From BOG-908 sp964242595 (GTDB lineage: Bacteria; Pseudomonadota; Alphaproteobacteria; Acetobacterales; Acetobacteraceae), in the NCBI GenBank assembly GCA_964242595.1, contig CAXTBC010000003.1, positions 1 through 64,000 of the forward strand: a DNA stretch of 64,000 nucleotides. Direction: 5' to 3'. The notes beneath the pieces were generated by a model that was not told where the DNA came from, did no database searches, and saw only the letters and a list, made by a program, of their open reading frames with translations. The stretch's first letter is position 1; each line of letters begins with the position of its first letter. The translations under genes and the position numbers were made by a program. Positions 1 through 8,710 of this stretch are shown piece after piece.

Positions 1-63
1 CGGCAGACGGTCAAAACGGTGGCTTGATTATGTCCACCCGCAGGGGCGCACTCCAGACGGGGG

Positions 64-728
64 TCAGTATTCGATGCTGTTTGACACCGGAGCGACGCCG
101 GCAGCATGGATGTCAGGTAATTCCCTGATGAACCTGAAGCCGGTGCCATCCCGGTACATATAGCCCACCATGGGGAAGTCGCCATTCCACGTCGGATCCT
201 CCTGGATCGTCGCGAGCACCAGCACGTCGCCTTCGGGGCCGTGCCCGGCATCGCCGTATTAGAACTTGGATCTTTCGAGATTGATGGCCACGCTGCAGGT
301 GGATACCCGCCCTTGCCGGTCGAAGCAGCCGCCCCGGGTGACGAACCATTCCTTGAAGGCGTCCGCCGCTGGTCCCTGATCGGCGGTTTCCGCAGATGGG
401 GCCGCCACGACGTAGGGCAGAGACTGCACATACTGGGGCAGGCGTCTCCCAATGCTGCAGGAACGTTGCCTCTGGCGGCCATGCAGTGCCCGAAGTTGTC
501 GTCGTATGCACTCTGAATGGTGCGGTTGTCCGCGGCGATCGCATCGGGCCCGCGAGGGACCAGGTTTAGCCGGTTCGCCATCGGTTGGACGACCGCGTCG
601 GTCTCGACCATGCACGCCTTGCGGTCGGCAGCGAACGCGTCAGCCGACTTGCCGGCACCAGGCGCCACCGGCACGCTCGGGCCGATGGTCGTGCAGGCCG
701 CGGGCAGGATCGCGAGCAAGGCCACCAT
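64..728 (-). pseudogene. Frameshifted small lipoprotein-like gene
   Basis: No single frame spans this region, but three consecutive frames give one plausible exported protein. The 5' part starts at 728 with a short hydrophobic stretch ending in LPAAC, a possible though non-ideal lipobox, and runs to about 430. Coding then seems to shift to a frame containing YVVAAPSAETADQGP and a cysteine-containing segment. It shifts again near 255 into a frame with EGDVLVLATIQEDPTWNGDF that ends at 64. I do not recognise the family. It lies 134 bp beyond the large exported protein on the same strand and may have been co-transcribed with it. Two indels would rejoin it, so it is either decayed or affected by sequence errors. 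Confidence 0.4.
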
Positions 729-862
729 GGCCCGGACATTCGTGCCCGCCCTCCACCCCGCCGCCGCGTGTTGTCGGCCTTCCGCTTGCCTCGCGCCGAC
801 GCTGGTTCTTCCGCCCATCCCCTTCGCGGGGCCGGGATCGGCCGCGGACGTTGCCGGTCCCC

Positions 863-3079
863 TCATCGCACGGCGCTCCCGGCCCGCCCGGTGAACCGCG
901 CCTTGGCCGCTCGGCAGGCCTCGACGGCGGTCCCGCGGGCCATGGCATCCCGTATGTCATGACCGTGAAGCTCCGGAACTTCGCTGAACATGCCGCCGGC
1001 GATCGCGCCGATCGCGTTTAGCCGGGCCTCCCCTGCGGCTTGGTCGACGGGCGTCAGCAGGCAGGTGACAGTCTCCTCGGGCGTGTGCAGGCCCGGCAGC
1101 GGATCGAGGCTGCGGATCACCAGCAACCTCGTGCCGTCGTCCTCCTTCTCCTCGTGCAAGGCGCCTTGCAGCTGCTGAGATCCGGTATCCAGCGGCGCGA
1201 CGGTCAGAGACGGACCGGAGAACATGCCGCCGGGATCGAACGCGACCTGAATGCCGTCAGCGGCCGCGCCGCGGACCAGCGCGAGGGCGTCCACCTCCAT
1301 CAGGCTGCCGTCCTCGTGCCGCGGTACGGCCAGCCGCTCCCCCTGCGCCAGCGTTCGGTCGAGCCCAGCGGCCCGCTCAGCATCCGCGGTATGTGCTGCG
1401 ACCGCCGTGCCGCGCTCCGCACGGCAGGTAAGCGTCAACAACTCCTCCGCCTCACTCGCGGAGAGCGCGGGCTTCGCCCGGAGCATCCCCACGCGCCGCG
1501 CTTCGGCCACGGGGTCGGGTTGCAATCCGAGAAGGCTCCCGAGCGCAGTGTCCCCCGGGCTGCGTTGGCGGCGCACGCACGGATCGCCGTCCGGGAACGC
1601 GCCGGCCATATCGTCGGGCGGACCCGAGACGACGTCGGCCGCCTTGACCGCGGCCTCCTTGCGCCGCGGCGCGACGGCGGGTTCGTATGCCGCCTCGAAC
1701 GACGCCAGGGCCGCCGGGTCAGCCCGACCATCGATCCAGCTGCCGCCGCCGGGGGGCACCGCGAACCAGGCGGCGGATGCCCATGCACCAACCGCGTCGC
1801 GAGCGGGAAGGCCCGCGAGGGCGGCCGTGAGGTGCTTGTTCAGGACGGCACGCCGGATGTCCGTGGCCGCCGCCAGGCAGGCCCGCCCGAGAACACCGAG
1901 GCGGGGTGCCGACGGGAACGTGGCGGCATCGCCGTACACGGCCCTAGTGGCTGGGAAGTGCGGCGTCAGGAGGGCATCGCACGTCGCCTGCGGCGTCCGG
2001 TCGACGCGCGTGTCGCCCACGTCCGCCGTCTGCACCCTGTCCGCCTCGGCCTTGAGCCCGGCCATGATCCCGTCGCCGACCCGCTGGACCGCAGCGGCGA
2101 TCGTCACCGGAATGCGTTCCATGCAGGCCCGCTGGAGTTCACCAGCAATCTCCGCCGCCGCGGGGGACCGCGCTAGCACGGAGGCGTACGGGCCGAGAAT
2201 GGCCGCGCAATCCTGGACCGGCGGCAGGACGACGCCCGAGGCGGCCCGGCGTTCCAGTGCCAACCCGAGTTGCGCCTCCAGTTCCGCGCGCCTCGCCTCG
2301 AACCGCTGGCCGAGGCGTTGTTCCAGCCGAGCCTCCAGAGCCGCGTAGTCCATCGGCGCCCGGGTCTCGCCCGGCAGCACCAGGTAGGACAGGCGCAGGG
2401 CGTCCGGGTTCCACGTCGCCGGGTTCCATGTCGCCCCGGTCGCACCCGGCAAAGCGGGGATCGTCGCCAGGTCGGCAATCCGGTCGACAAGCGCGCCGAT
2501 GAACTGGTCCCGCCGGCCGAGGCAGTGTTCCCGCAGCCGGTTGGCAAGTGGCACGGCCATGCCGCCGGCCGCCTCGCCGATCCAACGACAATAGGACGCC
2601 GGCCGCTCGGTTAGGTTGATCGTCTCGGGCAGCACGATGGAGTCTGCACCCCGCACGGCTGTAGCCAGGGCTTCGAACCGCCGGTCGAGCTCCTGAACGA
2701 GCGCAGGTTCCGCCGCACGCCCCTTCTCGTCCAACATCCGGAGGGTCGCGGCCCCAATCGACGGCGCAGGCCGCTGCCCCAGGTAAGCGGCACGCAGCGT
2801 GTTGGGCGGCGCGTAGAAGTGGAATGCGGCAGCTGCGTCTAGTGTCGGCGGCGAAGCCTGAAGCTGCTCCATGTACCGCGCTGCCCAATCCGCCGCCGGC
2901 GACGAAGCCGCGATCTCGGAATCAGCCTCGCGCACCGCGGAAGGGGCAGTCGGCTGCCCCGGGCGTCCCCACGTCGGATCTACCCGCGGATCGGCGAGCA
3001 CGTATGGGGTGGCCAAGGCCCGGTCAGGCGCCAACGCCGCGATGAGCTGGACAACTATCCACGCACCGAACACCCGCAT
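863..3079 (-). CDS. Large exported hypothetical protein
   Basis: This uninterrupted frame encodes about 738 residues. I chose the ATG at 3079 over one at 3163 because it gives a normal signal peptide: MRVFGAWIVVQLIAALAP, with probable cleavage after ALA near residue 24. The rest is Ala/Pro/Asp-rich with scattered cysteines and a charged, probably coiled-coil stretch around residues 240-290 (LEARLEQRLGQRFEARRAEL). There are no further membrane segments. I recognise no family. It is transcribed away from the XRE regulator, whose start lies about 130 bp off, so the divergent region may be shared regulatory DNA. It is probably accessory-island cargo of unknown function. Confidence 0.6.
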   Translation of the reverse strand: MRVFGAWIVVQLIAALAPDRALATPYVLADPRVDPTWGRPGQPTAPSAVREADSEIAASSPAADWAARYMEQLQASPPTLDAAAAFHFYAPPNTLRAAYLGQRPAPSIGAATLRMLDEKGRAAEPALVQELDRRFEALATAVRGADSIVLPETINLTERPASYCRWIGEAAGGMAVPLANRLREHCLGRRDQFIGALVDRIADLATIPALPGATGATWNPATWNPDALRLSYLVLPGETRAPMDYAALEARLEQRLGQRFEARRAELEAQLGLALERRAASGVVLPPVQDCAAILGPYASVLARSPAAAEIAGELQRACMERIPVTIAAAVQRVGDGIMAGLKAEADRVQTADVGDTRVDRTPQATCDALLTPHFPATRAVYGDAATFPSAPRLGVLGRACLAAATDIRRAVLNKHLTAALAGLPARDAVGAWASAAWFAVPPGGGSWIDGRADPAALASFEAAYEPAVAPRRKEAAVKAADVVSGPPDDMAGAFPDGDPCVRRQRSPGDTALGSLLGLQPDPVAEARRVGMLRAKPALSASEAEELLTLTCRAERGTAVAAHTADAERAAGLDRTLAQGERLAVPRHEDGSLMEVDALALVRGAAADGIQVAFDPGGMFSGPSLTVAPLDTGSQQLQGALHEEKEDDGTRLLVIRSLDPLPGLHTPEETVTCLLTPVDQAAGEARLNAIGAIAGGMFSEVPELHGHDIRDAMARGTAVEACRAAKARFTGRAGSAVR

Positions 3080-3209
3080 CGCGAACGCCTCCGGATACCG
3101 CCATCCGGCACGCGCACCGTCGGGGACGTATATTCCTACCACATCCGGATGTATCTTGAACATCTACCTGTTGTTGGCACCAAGGCCTCGCCCGGGCCGA
3201 CAAGATGTT

Positions 3210-3593
3210 ATGGAGGGATTCGGACAACGCTTGCGGGCGCGCGCCCGCGAACTGGGCTGGTCGGATGCCGAGGTCGCCAGGCGCGCCGGTCTCGGCCAGA
3301 CTCGATATGCCGGTTACGTATTGAATCAACATGAGCCGGATTACGCGACCCTGGTGAGGATCTGCGCGACGTTGGGCGTTTCGGTCGGCGGCGTGCTTGG
3401 GGAGGTCGACGGCGGGCCAGGCGGCGATCAGGCCCTGCGTAACCGTGTAGTTGGCGCAATGGGGGCGCTGGACCCTGAGGGGCTGAAGGCGTTGGCCATC
3501 GTCACCGACGGCCTGGTGGCGCGCTCTGGGCGACTCGAACCGGACGCTCCGCCGACCCCACGAGCGCGACGCAAGCCGGCCGTGCGCTCCTGA
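3210..3593 (+). CDS. XRE-family helix-turn-helix regulator
   Basis: This encodes a small DNA-binding protein of about 127 residues. The ATG at 3210 is used because the family-like sequence begins there (MEGFGQRLRARARELGW); the longer upstream frame is not conserved-looking. Residues 5-60 form a Cro/C1-type HTH: WSDAEVARRAGLGQTRYAGY is the helix 2-turn-helix 3 region, followed by PDYATLVRICATLGVSV, typical of XRE regulators. The C-terminal half is a short variable tail ending in a basic patch. It diverges from the large exported protein and probably autoregulates or controls the neighbouring cargo. Family assignment is firm; target genes are inferred. Confidence 0.8.
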   Translation: MEGFGQRLRARARELGWSDAEVARRAGLGQTRYAGYVLNQHEPDYATLVRICATLGVSVGGVLGEVDGGPGGDQALRNRVVGAMGALDPEGLKALAIVTDGLVARSGRLEPDAPPTPRARRKPAVRS

Positions 3594-3711
3594 CCGTCAG
3601 CGCGGTTGTCGGGTGGCGGACCTCAGCGACTGGCCATCGAGGGTCGTCCGCGCATGCGGCCGCCGTCTTGGACGGCCTGCCTGCTTCGCGGCCGTGGATC
3701 GATGGTCATGA

Positions 3712-4254
3712 TCAGGACAAGGCCAGGCTGCGCTGTGCGGGCGACCATCCGGCCTGCTCCCTGGGAGAACTCGGGGCCGGGGTCCTGCCCTCCGACAGGC
3801 GCCTGATGGCCGCGCTCTCGTCGGCCGTGAGGCGCGTGACGACCTGTGGCGGGTGGAACCGTTCGCGCATGGCCTGGAGCCGTGCGGCCGCGATGGGGAC
3901 GATGCGGCATGGTCTACACAGGCATATGGCCACCGCGTCAGAGCACCCGTCGAGGTAGGCGTCGAACGCGGCACGGTCGATCGCCGTGCCTTCGCCGCAT
4001 GTTCGCCAGAGCGCCGCCGGCGAGGACCTCTCCATACTTGCGATCGTCACAAACCCGGTCACCTCGCCGACGGGCAGCGTTTCGTAAATCCAGAGTCGGG
4101 TGCCGACGGGCAACACCGGGAACCGGCGCCTCACCTCGACGGTCTTGGTCCCGGCCAGGATGCGGCTCGCATGGATCCCGTGGATCGAGATCAGTCCTTC
4201 CGGCAGGTCAGGCAATCGCCCAACCCCCGTCGAGAATGGACGCCAGGGTCGCAC
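3712..4254 (-). CDS. ASCH (PUA-superfamily) domain protein
   Basis: The N-terminal part matches the ASCH fold: LISIHGIHASRILAGTKTVE then RR-FPVLPVGTRLWIYETLPVGEVTGF, the typical opening strand, KTVE-R motif and beta-barrel of ASCH/PUA-like RNA-binding modules. About 180 residues result from the GTG at 4254; a TTG at 4215 that abuts the stop of the upstream gene is an equally good start. It overlaps the end of the GNAT-PIN gene, so the two are translationally coupled, and the partner carries its own PUA-like C-terminal domain. A role in sensing or modifying RNA is inferred from the domain class only. Confidence 0.6.
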   Translation of the reverse strand: MRPWRPFSTGVGRLPDLPEGLISIHGIHASRILAGTKTVEVRRRFPVLPVGTRLWIYETLPVGEVTGFVTIASMERSSPAALWRTCGEGTAIDRAAFDAYLDGCSDAVAICLCRPCRIVPIAAARLQAMRERFHPPQVVTRLTADESAAIRRLSEGRTPAPSSPREQAGWSPAQRSLALS

Positions 4255-6556
4255 TCGTGATGGGCGTTACAGTCACCAGGTTCTGTGCTCCTACGGCGCC
4301 CACGGCCCTCAGCGTCGCCAACGTCACCGGCGCTGGCAGGGACATGACGTTGTCGAACGTCGTAGCGAGCACCTCGCTTGAGGCCGACAGCGGGTTGACA
4401 TCGTCGACCACGGACCGGCGCACGAGCTCTGCCGGCAACCGCCCCTTGTCTACGACGACGGCATCCACCACCCGAGCCGCCGCGACTATTGCGCCGCGCC
4501 CGCCCGACCTCAGCGATTCGTAGAACAGAATCGGCGTGCCCGGCCGCATCGCCGAAGCTGTGCGCGGCGAGTTGAGGTAGGTCCTGCGGGTCCCGAGCGC
4601 GGCCTCACGCGGTGCGAACATGCTTGCCTGCGCGGCGGTGCCGAGCAGGTCGTCGGCGAAGCGGCGTTCGATCGGCACGATGGCGCCACCCCGCCCCGGC
4701 CAGGCGATCAGCGTCGGCCCGATGGCGTCCTCGAGCGCCTGAAGGGCGACGGGCATATCGTTTCCGCCCGGATCGGTCACCGTGATGCCCGTCGCGACGT
4801 CATCCTCGCCGGGGGCGGCGATCGGCAGCCGCAGCCCCGTCCGCCTGCGGGTGAGCCGGGCAATCGCGGACCAGCTCCTGGATGTGATCGGGCGGCCGAT
4901 CGCCAGCTTCACCATGGTGCCTCCCGGCCGGGGAACGAACCCTTGGAGAACGGCCGCTCGCCGTACCGTCGCCTGGCCGGGCAGGTCGATCGCCTCGATT
5001 GTAATCGGTCCGTCGGCGCAGGCCTGGAGGCACTGCGAGTTCAGCAGGGCCTCCGCCGACAGGTCCGCCTGCACCTGATCGGCGCGGACATGGACCACGA
5101 GCCTGACGGGTGCATCCACGGGCGGGTTCCTCGACCGCGCCGCGAGCCCGACGATTTCCCCGCCTTCCGTCACCGCCTCGAATGCGACTACCGACCCTGC
5201 CGAACCGTCCAGTCCATCGAAGGTGGCCGTGGTGATGGACTGACGCTCCAAGTAGGCCAATGCGTCCGTGCGGGCGACCCCGGCCAATGTGAGGTTGGTC
5301 GCGGGCAAGGGGGCGGAAGATCCGCGGCCTTCGGGTTCATCGTCCAGCAGCGCCGCGAACTCGTCCAGCGACAGGACGTCGATCCCGATCCTGTCAATCA
5401 GGGGGCCCCTGGCGTCCAGCATGGCGCCATCGCTGGTGAGGAAGCCCGACGCCCGCGCCAGCGCGGCATGCGCCAGGTGGCGGGCGTCGCTTTCCGCTTG
5501 CTGCCGGCGTCTCGGTATCGGATCGGGGCCGAACACTATACCGCGGATGGTCGCCGCGAGCGCGTTCAGCTCGGCGCGCTCTGCGCCGGGAAGGCGCGGC
5601 AGCTGTCGCGCCAGAGCCAGCAGCGGGTCCTCGCCACCGGCTACCGAGGTCCGTTCTAGCTCGACGACGAATTCATGCGCCGTCGCCAGGCGGAGGCGGT
5701 GCGCCAACGCGGCGCCGACCACGCGGCGGGCGAGGTCCGCCCTCTCCCTGCCGTTCCGGATCGCGTCGAACAGGAGGTTCAAGTCCATCGCGTAGAGCGG
5801 CGCCGCCCCCACGCTCCTGACCCGCAATCCCAGGTCGACCATGCCTGGGGTAGCGACCCGCGGGCGCTCGAGGACCGATAGTAGGTGCGCGTTGTCGAGA
5901 TCCAGGGCGCGCACCACGATGCCTCGACCCCGTGCCGCCCCGCCGGCTCTCTCGAGCGCGGTCCGGAAGCCCCTGCCTTCGTAGAAGGCTTGCGCGATGG
6001 GCAGGTCGTCGGCCACCGCCGCCGTCACGCGGAGGTATTGGCGGGCCTCCAACTGGGCCACGAGTTCCCTGATCAGGCTCGATGCGACGCCCCGGCGTCG
6101 ATGCGCGGCGGCTGTGACGACCTGTTGGACGCGTGCGTTTGGATAGACCCCGCTGAAGAGGACGAACCCAGCCAACGCTGGGGGGATTGTAGACGTGTCC
6201 AGCATCGCGATCAGCCTTCCCCGGCTGATCGCCTCGTCGTAGGCGGCCTTGGGCAGAAATCCAACGGCTTCCTTCTCGCTGTCAGCCAGCGCCTGGATCG
6301 ATCCCGCCTGCTCCCGGAGGGTGCGTGGATCGGAGACGGATCTGTAACGCAGGACCTGTTCCCCATCGGCCGAGCCCCGCCCCGTGCGGGAGCCAACGGG
6401 AAGTTCACTCGGCGATACTCGATTTATCCGAGACCCTACGAGATTTCGTTCCGAGTTTCCAGCGTTCGCTCGTCGCTCCGGCCTGCGCCGACGCGTTGTG
6501 TCCAAGGACCAGGAGCTGACGTTCGGCAATTCATCCAGGGTGTCGCGGCCTATCAT
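4208..6556 (-). CDS. GNAT acetyltransferase - PIN - PUA-like multidomain protein
   Basis: This 782-residue protein has several domains. Residues about 70-217 are a GNAT fold with the acetyl-CoA pyrophosphate loop RRRGVASSL (153-161) and a C-terminal FYEGRGF motif. Residues about 253-408 look like a PIN nuclease: D258 in YAMDLN, E295/E299 in HEFVVELE, D357 in ESDARH and D376 in LTSDGA. Residues about 415-560 may be a second, degenerate GNAT-like unit. Residues about 645-760 resemble an EVE/ASCH-type barrel (GTPILFYESLRSGGRGAIVA). The start ATG overlaps the stop of the upstream recombinase-like gene by 4 bp and the gene runs into the ASCH gene. The architecture suggests a toxin- or defence-like protein acting on RNA; that function is inferred. 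Confidence 0.6.
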   Translation of the reverse strand: MIGRDTLDELPNVSSWSLDTTRRRRPERRANAGNSERNLVGSRINRVSPSELPVGSRTGRGSADGEQVLRYRSVSDPRTLREQAGSIQALADSEKEAVGFLPKAAYDEAISRGRLIAMLDTSTIPPALAGFVLFSGVYPNARVQQVVTAAAHRRRGVASSLIRELVAQLEARQYLRVTAAVADDLPIAQAFYEGRGFRTALERAGGAARGRGIVVRALDLDNAHLLSVLERPRVATPGMVDLGLRVRSVGAAPLYAMDLNLLFDAIRNGRERADLARRVVGAALAHRLRLATAHEFVVELERTSVAGGEDPLLALARQLPRLPGAERAELNALAATIRGIVFGPDPIPRRRQQAESDARHLAHAALARASGFLTSDGAMLDARGPLIDRIGIDVLSLDEFAALLDDEPEGRGSSAPLPATNLTLAGVARTDALAYLERQSITTATFDGLDGSAGSVVAFEAVTEGGEIVGLAARSRNPPVDAPVRLVVHVRADQVQADLSAEALLNSQCLQACADGPITIEAIDLPGQATVRRAAVLQGFVPRPGGTMVKLAIGRPITSRSWSAIARLTRRRTGLRLPIAAPGEDDVATGITVTDPGGNDMPVALQALEDAIGPTLIAWPGRGGAIVPIERRFADDLLGTAAQASMFAPREAALGTRRTYLNSPRTASAMRPGTPILFYESLRSGGRGAIVAAARVVDAVVVDKGRLPAELVRRSVVDDVNPLSASSEVLATTFDNVMSLPAPVTLATLRAVGAVGAQNLVTVTPITSATLASILDGGWAIA

Positions 6557-7885
6557 GGACCACCGGTCTTCGAGGTCTGGATGGCCTGGCTGTCCGGCCG
6601 AACGTGATGCCGAACCGCCGAGGCGGTCATCGGCTGCACTCCGTTGCGACCGGGGAAGGCAAGCGGCCCGACGGCGGCGAACCGCATGAAGCCGGCGACG
6701 AGCGGCGCAGCCAGATCCACGTCCACGTCGCCCGGCCAGAGCGTCACCGCATCGCCATCGGCCGCCACGTCGCGCCGTTGCAAGGCCAGCACCCGCTTAA
6801 GCGATACGTGGTGCAGCAGGGCGATCGCGGCCGCCAGCACGGCCCGCCCCTCGCGCTGGTCCCGGGGCGCGGCGAGGCGGTCGAGCAGGCGAACCGCCTT
6901 CCGTAGCGTCCTCCTCTCGCGCTTTCGCGGCGGCGCCCGCCGGCCCCTGCCGACATCGTAGGAGGCCCCAGACCGCCCGGAGACCCACGAGAGGAACCGC
7001 ATGATGTTCGTCCGGCGGCCGCGGTGGCGGTGAAGGTATCGGCTCACCTGGCCTTGGGTGAGTTCCGTGGCCCGCTTCACGCCTGCCGCCCGCAACAAGG
7101 TGGAGGCGGCGGACAGGTACATGCGGGCAGTCCCCAGCGCGATCTCGGGCCCGGCGGCGAGATGCGTCCGATACGCCTCGAGGTCGACCGACCACGGTCG
7201 GTCTTCGGCGGCGGTCGAGGTGACAGTGATCCGCCGCAGGTCGGAATGGTCCGCGCCCGCACCTGCGTGATCTCGTGGGTGCCGACGCACTGCCCGTCGA
7301 GCTTCGCGAAGAAGGCCGCATGGCCGGGAACGCGGCGCGCCATGTCCCCCGCGCCCCAGCCGCATCGATCGAGGCGCAGAACGCCAGGAACAGCTCCTTC
7401 GCCCATGCCTGACGAAACTCCTCGGCGAGGTGGGCGGCCCGCGAGGCGATGCGCCGCACCAAGGCGCACGACCCGCACCTGGCTCGTCCCGCGCCCGGAA
7501 GCCGGGTGTCGCAATCTGGGCAAGGGTGGCTGACCGGCTCGTCCGCGCCGCAGGCAGCGCACAGCGGACGCCCCAGGGCATCGAGCCGGACCACGCGCCT
7601 GTGGCGGCGGCAGCAGCCGCACGTCGCGTGCGTATTCGCGAGCCGGCAACTCGCGCACACCAGTCCCCCGTGGTCGGCGGAACGCCCAAGCCGCTTGGTC
7701 GGGCGCCCGCACGCGGCGCACGGCACGGGGGGACGCAACGCATTGCCGCAAGGCGCGCATGCCGGCTTGCCGGCAACGGTCTGGCCCGCCTTGCCGCCGA
7801 ACGATCGGCCGCACCGTATGCAAGTCCTGAGCGGCGGCGGCTTCTGCACGCCAGCCCCGGCGGGATCGCACACTGATGAGGACAC
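6553..7885 (-). pseudogene. Zinc-ribbon / tyrosine-recombinase-like protein, two frameshifts
   Basis: The N-terminal part, from 7885, has at least six CxxC-type pairs (CIRCG, CAPCG, CAACG, CASC, CGCC, CPDC), a tandem zinc-ribbon region. After a +/-1 shift near 7345 (a G-run) comes AAFFAKLDGQCVGTHEITQV. After a second shift near 7245 comes a core-binding domain (SVDLEAYRTHLAAGPEIALG, then MRFLSWVSGRSG) and the start of a tyrosine-recombinase catalytic domain. The usual first catalytic Arg is replaced (LLHHVSLKRVLALQRRDV) and the frame ends without an HxxR box or nucleophilic Tyr. It was probably a recombinase-derived DNA-binding protein. Both shifts sit in short G/C runs, so sequencing error is possible. 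Confidence 0.55.
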
Positions 7886-8015
7886 GAAGAAGCCCGCTCT
7901 TTGTTCACTTTACGTTCGCATGGCGCGATGGGCTGGACAAGCCCAAGGCTGACTGCGGGTGACGAGATCGATGGCGTCATCGAGTCCGGTCGCCAGGCTT
8001 CGGCGCGTGAGACCT

Positions 8016-8705
8016 CTAGCGGGACCTGTACGTGGGTTCGCGAGGTGCCCCGTCACCCTCCACGTCCTGGAAGACGAGGTCGGTGATTCCGGCGTCCATG
8101 ACGCGCGCGGCCAGCACGTCGGTGGCGAGCGTCCACGCCGTGCCGGGCACCCTGAAGAGCGGGGCCGGGGGCTTGAAGTCCGCTCGCCAGAACACCGCCC
8201 GGGCTTGCCCGGGTTTCGGCGCCGCCGGCCGCCATGCATCCGTTGTCCGGCCGCCGGCCGCCTGGATCCCGATGGTTCGCCCCGGTGTACGTTCGTGGTC
8301 GAATGGGTCGGCGAACACGAGGGGCTGCATCGCCGCGTAGCCAATCGCCTGAACGCTGGAAGGGCATCGGCTCGCATCCAGGTCGCGGTATTCCATCGTC
8401 CCGGCGGAGAGATCGAGGACCGCCCGCAGGCGGCGCGAGGCGCAGCTGGCGGTGGACCACTCGAAGAAGTCGAAGCGGAAGCCCGGGTCGGCGATCTCAA
8501 AGGCTGGGGCCGGCATCGCCCTGAACGCCAGCGGCTCCACCTCGACCGTCCCGTGCGCGCCGTATTCCGAGGCGATCCGCGCTTCGGCGGCGTGGGCTTC
8601 CGCCTCGTTCACCCACCTGAACCGCGGAGGCGACGCGTCCTGCAGGTCCAACGTGGCCTGCAGGCTCGCCTCCGAGGCGCCGGCCAGCCATAGCTTGGGC
8701 ATCAT
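8016..8705 (-). CDS. Probable immunity protein for the AHH toxin (DUF1629/Imm-like)
   Basis: This encodes a soluble protein of about 229 residues starting at the double Met (MMPKLWLAG) at 8705. The C-terminal block ending RVMDAGITDLVFQDVEGDG resembles the end of the DUF1629-type immunity families, and the overall pattern (an N-terminal segment with PPRFRWV, a central segment around residues 75-115) fits proteins coded behind HNH/AHH nuclease toxins. It starts 5 bp after the toxin stop, an obligate-operon spacing. Assignment rests mostly on position and a weak C-terminal resemblance. The cognate function, blocking the nuclease, is inferred. Confidence 0.5.
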   Translation of the reverse strand: MMPKLWLAGASEASLQATLDLQDASPPRFRWVNEAEAHAAEARIASEYGAHGTVEVEPLAFRAMPAPAFEIADPGFRFDFFEWSTASCASRRLRAVLDLSAGTMEYRDLDASRCPSSVQAIGYAAMQPLVFADPFDHERTPGRTIGIQAAGGRTTDAWRPAAPKPGQARAVFWRADFKPPAPLFRVPGTAWTLATDVLAARVMDAGITDLVFQDVEGDGAPREPTYRSR

Positions 8706-8710
8706 GTCTC

